64,000 nucleotides of DNA. It comes from Arthrobacter sp. APC 3897 (lineage in GTDB: Bacteria; Actinomycetota; Actinomycetes; Actinomycetales; Micrococcaceae). The stretch lies in assembly GCF_030407495.1 (NCBI RefSeq), contig NZ_JASDDG010000002.1:62001-126000 (forward strand), given 5' to 3'. The notes under the pieces were generated by a model. The model was not told the origin of the DNA. It was given only the letters and a program-made list of their open reading frames with translations, and did no database searches. The position numbers and the translations under genes were made by a program. Of this stretch, positions 35,935 to 44,718 are shown one piece after another (positions within the stretch are counted from its first letter, which is position 1; the number at the start of each line of letters is the position of its first letter).

Positions 35935-36788
35935 GGCTGGCCGCCGAGCAGGATCTGGCGGTTGACGTCCTTATATAGGAGATAGCGGAAGTCGGCCGGA
36001 CCGCCGGCGTAACAGGCCTGCGGGCAGAAGGCCCGCAGGGACATGTAATCGCCTTCCTCCACCTCCACCCAGTCCTGGTTCAGCCGGTACACGGCCTTGC
36101 CCTCCAGGACGTACAGTCCGTGTTCCATGACGTGGGTTTCAGCGAAGGGAATGACGGCACCGGGTTCAAACGTCACCACGTTGACGTGCATGTCATAGGC
36201 GACGTCATCCACGGGGATCATCCGGGTGGTGCGCCATTTGTTGTCCGTGCCCGGCATGGGCGCGGGTTCAATCTCCGTCTCGTTGCCGAAGACCGGCTGC
36301 GGCGTGTGACCCGCCAGGGGCTGATATGCCTTGCGGATCCACTGAAACTTCACCGGTTCACCGGATTCGTTGAAGGCACTCCACGGGGCGCCGGGCGGCA
36401 GGTAGGCAAACCCGCCGGGGGTCAGGACCTTTTCCCCGCCGTGCAGGCGGACGGTCAGCGTGCCCTCGAGGATAAAGACGAAGGATTCCACGGTGGGCTG
36501 CGGTTCCGGCGAGGCGGAGCCGCCGCCGGGGGCCACCTCCACCAGGTACTGGGCGAAGGTGGTGGCACCGCCGGCAACCGGACGGTTCAGGATCCAGGTG
36601 CGGGTGCCGGTCCATTCGGGCAGCACGCTGGTGACAATGTCGCGCAGCACGCCGCGCGGAATCACGGTGTACGCCTCCGTCACCACGGCTCTTCCGGTGA
36701 GCAGCTCGGTCTGCGCGGGCAGCCCGCCGGCCGCGGCGTAGTAGCGCGGAGTGCCGCTGAGGTGGACGTTCTGCTCCTGGGTAGTCAT
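35931..36788 (-). CDS. allE: (S)-ureidoglycine aminohydrolase (bicupin)
   Basis: 285 residues containing two cupin domains. [13 protein letters not shown] and [13 protein letters not shown] mark the first and [21 protein letters not shown] and [18 protein letters not shown] the second, which binds Mn. It converts ureidoglycine to ureidoglycolate plus ammonia, preventing spontaneous loss. ATG 36788 directly follows the TAG of the DUF6986 gene. Its presence implies an allantoate amidohydrolase elsewhere in the genome. Confidence 0.94.
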   Translation of the reverse strand: MTTQEQNVHLSGTPRYYAAAGGLPAQTELLTGRAVVTEAYTVIPRGVLRDIVTSVLPEWTGTRTWILNRPVAGGATTFAQYLVEVAPGGGSASPEPQPTVESFVFILEGTLTVRLHGGEKVLTPGGFAYLPPGAPWSAFNESGEPVKFQWIRKAYQPLAGHTPQPVFGNETEIEPAPMPGTDNKWRTTRMIPVDDVAYDMHVNVVTFEPGAVIPFAETHVMEHGLYVLEGKAVYRLNQDWVEVEEGDYMSLRAFCPQACYAGGPADFRYLLYKDVNRQILLGGQP

Positions 36789-38105
36789 CTAGCGGACCTT
36801 CTCTGTGAGGGGCGATACGGCAGTCTTGGGGTGGGCAAGAGCGGCGAGTTCGGAGCCGGTCAGCCCGGTGCCCTGTTCAATTTCCGTGTCGGTCAGGGCA
36901 CCGCAGAGCAGTCCGCGGTGCACAAATCGGGCCAGTGCCCGGGCGGTGGCGGGTTCGTCCAGGACCGTTCCCTCCTGTTTCCGGACGTAGGTGTCCAGCC
37001 GCCGGGCAGCGGCGTCGAACCCCTGCCGGTAGAAGGCATAGGTGGCCAGGAAACGGGTGGGAAGCTGCGCCGGATGCAGGTCCCAGCCCTGGTAGAAACC
37101 GCGTTCCAGCGAACGGCGCACCAGCCTGGCGTGCAGCTGCCAGGCGGACCGGATTTCCCCGGGCGTGCCCAGCGGCAGGATGTTGGTGGAGCCGTCCGAG
37201 AGCCGGACGCCGGTCCCGGCAGCCGCCGCCTGCATGACGGCCTTGGCAAAGTCCGCAGCCGGGTGCTCCATGGACTGGTACTGCGCGGCAACCTGCACCG
37301 CATCGCTGTAGTCATAAGTACCGTAGTGCAGGGCCGAAACGCGGCCGCTGCCGTGGTGGATCAGCTGCGCAGCGGGCACGGTGCCGTTGGCAGCCAGGAT
37401 CAGCTGCGGAGTTTCCACCTGCACCTCAAACCGCAGCCGTCCCGGTTCCAGGCCGTGGGCCTCTTCGAGCTGTCCGCAGATGTAGACCATGGCCTGCACC
37501 TGTTCCACGGTGGACACCTTCGGCAGGGTCAGCACCAGCCCGTCGGGCAGCTTTCCCGCCGCGAGCAGGCCGGCGAGGAACAGGTCCAGGGTCCGGATGC
37601 CGCGGGCCCGGGTGGCCGCTTCAAAGCACTTGAACCGGATCCCGATGAACGGCGGCGCGGTCCCGGCCGCCACCGCATCCGCCACGGCGGCGGCGGCCTG
37701 CCGGGCGTGGGTGTCTTCTTCCGGGTCCGGACGGATGCCGTAGCCATCCTCGAAGTCCAAACGCAGATCCTCGATCGGTTCGGTGCGCAGCTTCGCCTCC
37801 ACCAGGGGCACGACGGCGGCTGCCAGGTCTGCGTCCAGGCCCGCCAGTTGGGCCAGGTCCGTCAGGGACCCCTGCGCCGCGGCTGCAGCCAGGCCCTCCC
37901 GGCCCCAGTGGGCGGGCAGCGCCGGCACGCAGCGGTCCGCTGGGATGTAAACGGTGTGCACCGGCTGGCGGGTACCGGCGTCGCCCGGGTACGCGGCGGC
38001 CAGCAACCGGTCGGTGTCCGCGAGGACGTTGTCGAGCCTTTGCAGGTGCGCGGCACCGAGAACGGGTGCGGGTTCAGTGGTCGGAGGAGAGAAGTTCACG
38101 GTCAC
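36789..38105 (-). CDS. DUF6986 aldolase-like protein, malate-synthase/CitE-type barrel
   Basis: 438 residues, starting from GTG 38105. Unnamed family, but barrel motifs match the malate synthase/citrate lyase superfamily: LRLDFEDGYG (metal Asp/Glu, as DFED of malate synthase), FIGIRFKCFEAATRARGIRTL, LPKVSTVEQVQAM, LRFEVQVETPQLI and SALHYGTYDYS (compare GRWDY). It is embedded between the purine permease and allE with gaps of 4 and 0 bp. Its likely job is a carbon-carbon step on glyoxylate or a related C2-C3 product; this is inference. Confidence 0.82.
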   Translation of the reverse strand: MTVNFSPPTTEPAPVLGAAHLQRLDNVLADTDRLLAAAYPGDAGTRQPVHTVYIPADRCVPALPAHWGREGLAAAAAQGSLTDLAQLAGLDADLAAAVVPLVEAKLRTEPIEDLRLDFEDGYGIRPDPEEDTHARQAAAAVADAVAAGTAPPFIGIRFKCFEAATRARGIRTLDLFLAGLLAAGKLPDGLVLTLPKVSTVEQVQAMVYICGQLEEAHGLEPGRLRFEVQVETPQLILAANGTVPAAQLIHHGSGRVSALHYGTYDYSDAVQVAAQYQSMEHPAADFAKAVMQAAAAGTGVRLSDGSTNILPLGTPGEIRSAWQLHARLVRRSLERGFYQGWDLHPAQLPTRFLATYAFYRQGFDAAARRLDTYVRKQEGTVLDEPATARALARFVHRGLLCGALTDTEIEQGTGLTGSELAALAHPKTAVSPLTEKVR

Positions 38106-38109
38106 GGTC

Positions 38110-39606
38110 CTAATGGGGGTCGTTTTCGGTGCTGCCGGTGGCGGTCAGCGGGATTTCCCGGCCGTCGGCGTCGAGCAGTTTTCCGTCCAGCATGTGGTCG
38201 CCGTCCTTGAGCGCCGCAGTGTCCTCGAGGCGCACAATGCGGTTTGCACCCTCGGCCCACACGGACGGGTCCTTCGGGTTGCCGGTCCGGATGTGGTTGA
38301 AGAGGATGTTCATCAGGATGGCCATGACGGCGGCGGAGCTGATGCCGGAATGGAAGATGGTGCCAAACCAGGCGGGAAACTCGTCGTAGAAGGTGGGCGC
38401 GGCAATCGGAATCATGCCGAACCCGATGGAGGTGGCCACAATGATGAAGTTCATGTTGTTGCGGTAATCCACTTTGGCCAGGGTGCGGATGCCGCTGGCT
38501 GCAACCGTGCCGAAGAGGACTATCCCGGCTCCGCCAAGCACCGGCGTCGGCACCGCGGCCACTACCCGGCCCAGGACCGGAAGCAGGCCGAGGATCACCA
38601 GGATCAGGCCGCCGGCGCTGACCACAAAGCGGCTCTTGACGCCGGTGATGGCCACCAGCCCCACGTTCTGGGCGAAGGCGCTCTGGGTGAAGGAGTTGAA
38701 GACCGGGGACAGGGCGCTGGACAGCATGTCGGCCCGCAGTCCGTCGGCAATGCGTTTGGAATCCACTTTGGTTTCCACAATCTCGCCCACGGCGATGATG
38801 TCCGCTGTGGTTTCGGTCAGGGTCACCAGGATCACGATCACCATGGAGATGATCGCAGCTGCCTCAAAGGTCGGCATGCCGAAGGCGAAGGGTTCCGGAA
38901 CCGCAAACATCGCGCCGCTGCCGACGGCGGAGAAATCGGCTTTGCCGGTCACAACCGCGAAGATGGTGCCCAGCACGATGGCGATGAGGATGGAAAGCCG
39001 GGAAACGGCGGAATTGCCCACTTTGCTCAACAGCAGCACGAGCAGCAGGGTCAGGGCGGCCATGCCGATGTTCGAGACGCTGCCGTAGTCCGGGGCGGCG
39101 CTGCTGCCGCCCATGGCCCAGTTCGCGGCCACGGGCATGAGCGTCAGGCCGATGGTGGTGATGACAACGCCGGTGACCACCGGCGGGAAGAAGCGGATCA
39201 CCTTGGCGAAGACCGGAGTGATCAGCAGGCCGATCAGGGAGGCGACGATCACCGCGCCGAACACGGACTGCAGCCCGCCGCCGCCGTCGAGAATGGCGGT
39301 CATGGTGGCCACGCCGGCAAAGGAAACACCCTGGACCAGGGGCAGCCGGGAGCCGAAGAAGGGGATGCCGATGGTCTGCAGCAGGGTGGCCAGCCCGCCC
39401 ACAAAGAGGCAGGCGGCTACGAGCATGCCGACGTCGGCGGAATCCAGTCCGGCGGCGGTGCCGACAATCAGCGGCGGAGCGATGATCCCGCCGTACATGG
39501 TCAGCACGTGCTGGAAACCGTAGGCGAAAGTGCTGCCCAGCGGCAGCCGGGCATCTTCCGGGCGGGCGGCGGTGCCGGCCGCCCTGGCGCGGGGCTTGCT
39601 GCTCAT
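38110..39606 (-). CDS. NCS2-family purine (xanthine/urate) permease
   Basis: 498 residues, about 14 helices. The family marks are GFQHVLTMYGGIIAPPLIVGTA, PFFGSRLPLVQGVSFAG and the substrate motif VGEIVET plus FAQNVGLVAITGVKSRFVVSAGG (QNxGxxxxTG). It imports xanthine or urate with protons. Its ATG overlaps the urate oxidase stop by 1 bp (ATGA). Confidence 0.93.
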   Translation of the reverse strand: MSSKPRARAAGTAARPEDARLPLGSTFAYGFQHVLTMYGGIIAPPLIVGTAAGLDSADVGMLVAACLFVGGLATLLQTIGIPFFGSRLPLVQGVSFAGVATMTAILDGGGGLQSVFGAVIVASLIGLLITPVFAKVIRFFPPVVTGVVITTIGLTLMPVAANWAMGGSSAAPDYGSVSNIGMAALTLLLVLLLSKVGNSAVSRLSILIAIVLGTIFAVVTGKADFSAVGSGAMFAVPEPFAFGMPTFEAAAIISMVIVILVTLTETTADIIAVGEIVETKVDSKRIADGLRADMLSSALSPVFNSFTQSAFAQNVGLVAITGVKSRFVVSAGGLILVILGLLPVLGRVVAAVPTPVLGGAGIVLFGTVAASGIRTLAKVDYRNNMNFIIVATSIGFGMIPIAAPTFYDEFPAWFGTIFHSGISSAAVMAILMNILFNHIRTGNPKDPSVWAEGANRIVRLEDTAALKDGDHMLDGKLLDADGREIPLTATGSTENDPH

Positions 39607-40541
39607 CAGCAGAAACCGCCCGCGGTATTCCAGACCGGCGATTCGGAGACCGTGCCTTCGCGCAGGATGGAGGCTTCGATCAGGCCGTACGGGCGGTCCG
39701 CGGCGAAGAAGACCTCGTTGGGGTTGTCCAGGCCGAACGGTGCCAGGTCCACGAGGAAATGGTGGTTGTTCGGCAGCGAGAGCCGGACCTCGTCAATCTC
39801 CCGGTGTGCGGCGATGACGGCCTTGCCCATTTCGAACATGGACTGCTGAAGGGCCAGCGAGTGCGTATTCGCGAACGCGTCCAGCAGCAGGGTCCGGGCG
39901 GAAGCGTAGAGGGCGTTGAAGTCCAGGCTGCTCACGTCCGTGTCCGGCGCATAGCGCCACTTGGCGGTAACATCCGTGGCCAGAACCCGGTCCGTGGTTT
40001 CGGCCAGAGTGGTGTAGCGGTCCCGGGGGAAGCCGGAGAACTCGGACCCGGTGGACTTCAGGACGGTCAGGCCGCTGATGCCGGACACCAGATGCTGCCG
40101 GCCGGCTTCAGAGACCAGCACCGCGGTGCGGATCTCCGACTTGTCCTTGGAGAAGGCATGGTCATGGTCGCTGATCCGGTTCCAGAAGTACTGTTCAGCA
40201 GCCCAGCGCCCGCCGGACACCCACTCGAATCCGCCGGTGAAGTGCTGTTCCAGGCGCAGCAGGAACGCTTCCGGCGAGCCAACGCCGTCCCGGGCGAAAG
40301 CATAGACGGTGTTCTTCTGCGTATCGGTGGCGACCACGCGGGAATTGTCCCCCTGAGTGTGCGCGGCTTCGAAGTCGCCGTGGAGCTGGCTGGTGATGCT
40401 GAGGTCTTCGAGCTGGTGCCGGACTGTGTCCCGGGTGACCTTGACCAGCCGCACCTCGGCCTTGCCGTACTGGTTGCTGCCGAGGACAATTCCGGCACTG
40501 CCTGTCATCTCCCCTGAGGGGGCCTGAGTTGTTTCAGTCAT
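39606..40541 (-). CDS. Urate oxidase (uricase)
   Basis: 311 residues. Cofactor-free uricase motifs: VVATDTQKNTVYAFA (catalytic Thr and upstream Lys of GKAEVRLVK), FGGFEWVSGGRWA-like binding region, the FAxTHSxALQ segment (DAFANTHSLALQQSMFEMGK) and LPNNHHF with the catalytic His. It oxidises urate to 5-hydroxyisourate. It lies 3 bp after uraH. Cytosolic tetramer expected. Confidence 0.95.
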   Translation of the reverse strand: MTETTQAPSGEMTGSAGIVLGSNQYGKAEVRLVKVTRDTVRHQLEDLSITSQLHGDFEAAHTQGDNSRVVATDTQKNTVYAFARDGVGSPEAFLLRLEQHFTGGFEWVSGGRWAAEQYFWNRISDHDHAFSKDKSEIRTAVLVSEAGRQHLVSGISGLTVLKSTGSEFSGFPRDRYTTLAETTDRVLATDVTAKWRYAPDTDVSSLDFNALYASARTLLLDAFANTHSLALQQSMFEMGKAVIAAHREIDEVRLSLPNNHHFLVDLAPFGLDNPNEVFFAADRPYGLIEASILREGTVSESPVWNTAGGFC

Positions 40542-40544
40542 GGT

Positions 40545-40886
40545 TCAACTTCCTCGGTAGGTGGAGTAGGCGAACGGGCTCAGCAGCAGCGGTACGTGGT
40601 AGTGCTGGCCCGCGTCGGTCAGGGAAAAAGTGAGGGAAACGGCGGGGAAGAAAGTCTGAGTGCCGGCAGCCGCAAAGTACTCGCCGGTGGCGAAGTCGAT
40701 CCGGTAGGTTCCGGGCTCCAGCTGTTCCGGGCCCAGGCTGCCCACCCGGCCGTCGTCGTCGGTGGTTCCGTCCCCGATCCGGGTCCAGCCGCCGTCACCG
40801 CTCCCCCAGAGCGATACGGCGACGCCGGGAGCCGGCTTCCCGGCCGCGGTGTCCAGGATGTGGGTGGTGACGTGGCTGCGGGTCAT
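40545..40886 (-). CDS. uraH: 5-hydroxyisourate hydrolase (transthyretin-like)
   Basis: 113 residues. Starts with VTTHILDTAAGKPAPGVAVSLW (His of the active site) and ends with the diagnostic YSTYRGS. It hydrolyses hydroxyisourate to OHCU. Overlaps uraD by 4 bp. Confidence 0.95.
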   Translation of the reverse strand: MTRSHVTTHILDTAAGKPAPGVAVSLWGSGDGGWTRIGDGTTDDDGRVGSLGPEQLEPGTYRIDFATGEYFAAAGTQTFFPAVSLTFSLTDAGQHYHVPLLLSPFAYSTYRGS

Positions 40887-41464
40887 GGCGTAAGCAGTCC
40901 TTCCAGTCGCAGGATGGCAATGTCCCGCAGCTGGCCTGCGATCAGCGGGACTTCTTCCTCAGGGGTGTGTCCGAGGCGTTCCTGCAGGTTGGCGAGGATC
41001 TCCTCGGCGCTGCGGCCGGCCGCGCGGATCAGGAAGACGCGCCCGTGCTTGTCTTCATACGCGCGGTTGCCGGCGGCCAGCCGTTCCTGGACATCGTCCA
41101 GCCCGGCCACAGAGGCCTGCTCGCCGCGTGAGAAGGTGGCTTCGGCGCCCGCCCCTGCAAGGCGTTCGCCGATGCGGGGATGGTGGGCCAGGGCGGCGTC
41201 TATCTCCGCTTCGGTGAAGTCCGGGGCCGCCAGTTCGGCAAAGCTGAGCAGCTCACCGGGGGTGGCGAAAGGACGGGCAGCGGCAATCTCATTGCACCAG
41301 CGCTGGATGTCCAGGCAGGGGCGCAGCATGTCTTCAGCTTCTGCGTATCCTGCCGTGTTGAAGGTTGCAAGGAAGGCCGGTGCCGGCTCGGGAGCGGATT
41401 CCGGGGTTGGCTCTGAATGTGGTTCTGGGCGCACGGGTGTCAGCTTTCGGTAGATCTGTTCCAT
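40883..41464 (-). CDS. uraD: OHCU decarboxylase
   Basis: 193 residues. MLRPCLDIQRWCNEIAAARPF and HHPRIGERLAG are family hallmarks, with the catalytic His in HPRIGE. It makes S-allantoin from OHCU. The N-terminus is extended by an acidic, Pro-rich run (PHSEPTPESAPEPAPA), so the true start could be later. First gene of the eight-gene operon. Confidence 0.93.
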   Translation of the reverse strand: MEQIYRKLTPVRPEPHSEPTPESAPEPAPAFLATFNTAGYAEAEDMLRPCLDIQRWCNEIAAARPFATPGELLSFAELAAPDFTEAEIDAALAHHPRIGERLAGAGAEATFSRGEQASVAGLDDVQERLAAGNRAYEDKHGRVFLIRAAGRSAEEILANLQERLGHTPEEEVPLIAGQLRDIAILRLEGLLTP

Positions 41465-41712
41465 TGCCGGCGCTGAACACCCTTGACCATCGGCGGCGCC
41501 GACTTGATTCGATGTTTCCGGCAGTTGGAATTGCTATTTCGACAGTGTGGGTGCGGCCGGGTAAATCTGTCAACAGGTAAATAATTGTTGCGGAATAAAA
41601 CCGCATCGTGTTTCATGGCTGTTAATTCTGTGCAAACAATCCGCCGTTTATACCGCAATGCGTTGCAGCCGGTTCCGGGCTTTGCCACAATCCCGGGCCA
41701 GGCTCCCGGAAA
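41465..41712 (-). promoter_or_regulatory. Promoter region of the purine operon
   Basis: 248 bp between uraD and the 8-oxoguanine deaminase stop. It is distinctly AT-rich compared with its surroundings (GTAAATAATTG, GAATAAAACC) and has TGTGCAAACA at 41629-41638. The same 10-mer occurs at 43368-43377 in the other purine promoter region, so it is a candidate operator of a purine regulator. No gene seen. Confidence 0.5.
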
Positions 41713-43113
41713 TCAGCCCGCCATCATCCGCCGGGCAGCTGCCGTATGCCGGGCAACGAGCCCCGGCAGGTCCATGCCGGGCAGCTCCCCGTCCACCACC
41801 CGCCAGGTGCCGCCGACCATCACCCGGTCCGCCCGGTCCGCGCCGCAGAGCAGCAGGGCCGAGAGCGGATCGTGGCTGCCGGAGAAGCGCAGGTCATCCA
41901 GCCGGAACATCGCTAGGTCCGCCTGCCGGTCCGGCGCCAGCTCACCCACATCCTCCCGGCCCAGCGCCCGCGCCGACCCCCTGGTGGCCCAGCCCAGCAC
42001 CCGCTCGGGCGTAATGGCTTCGGCCCCGTAGCGCAGCCGCTGCAGATACAGTGCCTGCCGCGCCTCCAGAATCAGGTTCGAGGCGTCATTGGAGGCCGAG
42101 CCGTCCACGCCCAGCCCCACCGGCGCGCCGGCATCTTCCAGTTCCACCATCCGGCCGATGCCGCTGGCCAGGCGCATGTTCGACGTCGGACAGTGGGCGA
42201 CGGCGGTGCCCGCTGCCCCCAGCCGGGCAATTTCGCCGTCGTTGAAGTGCACTCCGTGCGCCAGCCAGGTCCGGTTCCCCAGCCAGCCGACGCTCTCCAG
42301 GTAATCCACCGTCCGCAGGCCGAACATCTTCAGGCAGAAGGCTTCCTCATCCATGGTTTCGGCCAGGTGGGTGTGCAGCCGGACGTCGTATTCCCCGGCG
42401 AGCGCGGCACTCTCGCGCATGATGTCCCGGGTCACCGAGAACGGAGAGCAGGGGGCCAGGCCTATCTGGATCACGGCGCCGTCACCGCGCTCGTGGTAGT
42501 CCCGGATGAGCCGCCGGCTGTCCTCGAGGATCACGTCCGGGGCCTGCACGGTGTGCTGCGGCGGCAGGCCGCCGTCGTCCTCCCCCAGCGTCATGGAACC
42601 GCGGGTGAGCATGGCCCGCATGCCCAGTTTCCGCACCACATCCACCTGCACGTCAATGCCATCCTCCAGCCCGTCGGGGAAGAGATAGTGGTGATCCGCC
42701 GCGGTGGTGCAGCCGGAGAGCAGCAGCTCGGACAGGGCCACGGTGGTGGCCAGTTCCAGATCCGCCGGAGTCAGGCGCGCCCACACCGGATACAGGTTCT
42801 TCAACCAGGGAAACAGCGGGGTGTTCACCACCGGAGCCCAGGCGCGGGTGAGGGTTTGGTAGAAGTGGTGGTGCGTGTTGATCAGCCCCGGCAGCAGCAC
42901 ATGGCCGGAGGCGTCAAACACCTCTGCGCAGGGGGCGGCGGGACTCTGGCCGACGGCCAGCACCTCGGCGATGACCCCCTTCTCCACCACCAGGCCGCCC
43001 GCGGCATCCAGTTCATTTGCGGTAAAGACGGCCAGCGGATTCTTGATCCAGAGCCGGCCGACGCCGGCGGCGGTGGCGGTGGCGGCTGTGCCGGAAGGCA
43101 TGGAAACAGTCAT
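41713..43113 (-). CDS. 8-oxoguanine / guanine deaminase (amidohydrolase)
   Basis: 466 residues. Metal ligands are in GLINTHHHFYQTLTRAW, HTHLAETMDEE, WLAHGVHFND and VGLGVDGSASND. The subgroup features (LPGLINTHHH, CPTSNMRLASG) fit the 8-oxoguanine deaminase group within the guanine-deaminase/chlorohydrolase superfamily. It turns 8-oxoguanine into urate, feeding the adjacent uricase. It is on the same strand as the uraD operon but separated from it by 248 bp. Confidence 0.88.
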   Translation of the reverse strand: MTVSMPSGTAATATAAGVGRLWIKNPLAVFTANELDAAGGLVVEKGVIAEVLAVGQSPAAPCAEVFDASGHVLLPGLINTHHHFYQTLTRAWAPVVNTPLFPWLKNLYPVWARLTPADLELATTVALSELLLSGCTTAADHHYLFPDGLEDGIDVQVDVVRKLGMRAMLTRGSMTLGEDDGGLPPQHTVQAPDVILEDSRRLIRDYHERGDGAVIQIGLAPCSPFSVTRDIMRESAALAGEYDVRLHTHLAETMDEEAFCLKMFGLRTVDYLESVGWLGNRTWLAHGVHFNDGEIARLGAAGTAVAHCPTSNMRLASGIGRMVELEDAGAPVGLGVDGSASNDASNLILEARQALYLQRLRYGAEAITPERVLGWATRGSARALGREDVGELAPDRQADLAMFRLDDLRFSGSHDPLSALLLCGADRADRVMVGGTWRVVDGELPGMDLPGLVARHTAAARRMMAG

Positions 43114-43561
43114 GGGACATCCTCAGGAATGCAGACCCCTCCCGGGGCCAGCTCAGTGGGCTTGTCTGCTGATCCAAGAGGCCGGGTTTTGCCGTGCCGG
43201 CGGCCTAACCGTTTGCACGCGCCCACCATACAACCACAACGGTGCCCTCCTTCGGAAGATAAAGCAGAAGGGTGTCCCGCCGCGCAGATTGCCGTGGTAG
43301 GCTTCCGTGCAATTACCGGAACAATTACGGCAGATCAGGTTCTTGGCAGCACTGGAACTTATATTGTTGTGCAAACATGCCAACATTTCTTCTTGCCCGT
43401 CATGGGCTTTAAAAGATATACCTATTATGTTTCGATAATGTCATTGTTTGCGGATTTAAGCCCCCAGCCCGGCAACTCCGGCAGGGGGAACTCACCGCTT
43501 GGTTACTGGGTTAGCCGGTGGCGGTCAGCCGACGGCAGTATCGCTGGAGGGCAGGTGGCGC
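43114..43561. promoter_or_regulatory. Divergent promoter region, deaminase and xdh operon
   Basis: 448 bp without a convincing gene. It has AT-rich patches (43350-43460) and two copies of CAATTAC(C)GG at 43310-43319 and 43322-43330, 12 bp apart (one helical turn plus). It also has TGTGCAAACA at 43368-43377 and an ATTAT/ATAAT inverted repeat near 43425-43440. These are candidate operators. Two short ORFs here look non-coding. Confidence 0.5.
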
Positions 43562-44707
43562 ATGCTTGACATGCTGGACGCGCTGGCTGCGGCCACGGCA
43601 GACGGCCTTCCCTGTGCCGCGGCAACTGTCATCCGCGCGTCCGGATCCGTGCCGCGTCCGGCGGGCACGTCCATGCTCATCCACCACAACGGCCGGATCA
43701 CGGGATCCCTCTCCGGCGGATGCGTGGAGGCCGCAGTGGTGGCCCTGGCCGAGGAGGTCCTTACCGACGGGCAACCCCGGCTTGAATCCTTCGCCTACAG
43801 CGACACTGATGCCTTCGCCGTCGGGCTCAGCTGCGGCGGCACCCTGGAGGTGCTGATCCAGCTCATCACTCCCGGCGCCTTTCGAGTCATCCCGAGTGCG
43901 GAAGCTCCCTGCGCCCTCGTCCGTCGGATCGATGCCCCCGGCACGGCACGGAACAGTGCTGCGCAGCCGCTGCTGGTCGCTGACCCGGGCGGTGCTGCCA
44001 CACCCGCTGGTCTGCTGGCTGCCCACGGCGCGGCCCTGGCGTCGATGCTCGACATGGACCCGGCCCATGCCGCGGCACGGCTGGCCCCTCTGCTTGCGGC
44101 CGGCCGCACGGGAATCGTGGAGCTCGGCGGTCCGGTGCTATTCCTCGAGTCCCGGCTCGCACCTGCCCGGCTGGTGGTGATCGGGGCGAACGATTTCTCG
44201 GCCGCGCTGGCCCGGCAGGGACGGATGCTCGGTTACCACGTGACCATTTGTGATGCCCGGCCTGCCTTCACTGCTGAGGAGCGCTTCCCTGCGGCCCATC
44301 AGGTGCAGGTGCAGTGGCCGGACCGCTACCTGCGTGCGGAGGCTTCGGCGGGGCGGCTGGATCCCCGCACCGTGGTTTGCGTACTCAGCCATGACGCCAA
44401 GTTCGATATCCCGGTGCTGGTTGAGGCGCTGCGGCTGGACATCGCCTACGTCGGAGCCATGGGCTCGCGCCGCAGCCATGAGCAGCGGATGACCGCATTA
44501 CGGGACGCCGGACTGAGTGAGACCGAGACGGCACGGCTGCATTCCCCCATCGGACTGGACATCGGAGCCGCGACACCCGAGGAAACCGCACTGTCCGTTT
44601 TCGCTGAAATAGTGGCCGCACGTTCAGGTGCCGCCGTCACCGGGCAGCCCCTGCGCACCCTCAGCGGCCCCATCCATCCGTTCACCCGCCAACACATCAG
44701 CCACTGA
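43562..44707 (+). CDS. xdhC: XdhC-family molybdenum cofactor insertion/sulfuration protein
   Basis: 381 residues from ATG 43562, preceded by GGAGGG; an upstream in-frame ATG at 43499 is unlikely. GSVPRPAGTSMLIHHNGRITGSLSGGCVEAAV is the N-terminal XdhC domain, and VVIGANDFSAALARQGRMLGY and YVGAMGSRRSHEQR the Rossmann C-terminal domain. It delivers sulfurated MoCo to xanthine dehydrogenase. First in the xdh operon. Confidence 0.93.
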   Translation: MLDMLDALAAATADGLPCAAATVIRASGSVPRPAGTSMLIHHNGRITGSLSGGCVEAAVVALAEEVLTDGQPRLESFAYSDTDAFAVGLSCGGTLEVLIQLITPGAFRVIPSAEAPCALVRRIDAPGTARNSAAQPLLVADPGGAATPAGLLAAHGAALASMLDMDPAHAAARLAPLLAAGRTGIVELGGPVLFLESRLAPARLVVIGANDFSAALARQGRMLGYHVTICDARPAFTAEERFPAAHQVQVQWPDRYLRAEASAGRLDPRTVVCVLSHDAKFDIPVLVEALRLDIAYVGAMGSRRSHEQRMTALRDAGLSETETARLHSPIGLDIGAATPEETALSVFAEIVAARSGAAVTGQPLRTLSGPIHPFTRQHISH

Positions 44708-44718
44708 GGGATTCATCC

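Noticed and set aside
36120-38210. 696-codon open frame on the plus strand
   Set aside because: It is antisense to allE and DUF6986, which have clear domains. Composition (Gly, Gln, His, Arg rich) is that of a high-GC shadow frame.
37954-39849. 631-codon open frame on the plus strand
   Set aside because: Antisense to the NCS2 permease and uricase. His/Asp/Gly-rich product without domains.
43153-43386. Short open frame in the purine intergenic region
   Set aside because: No ribosome site and no conserved-looking composition; the DNA looks regulatory.
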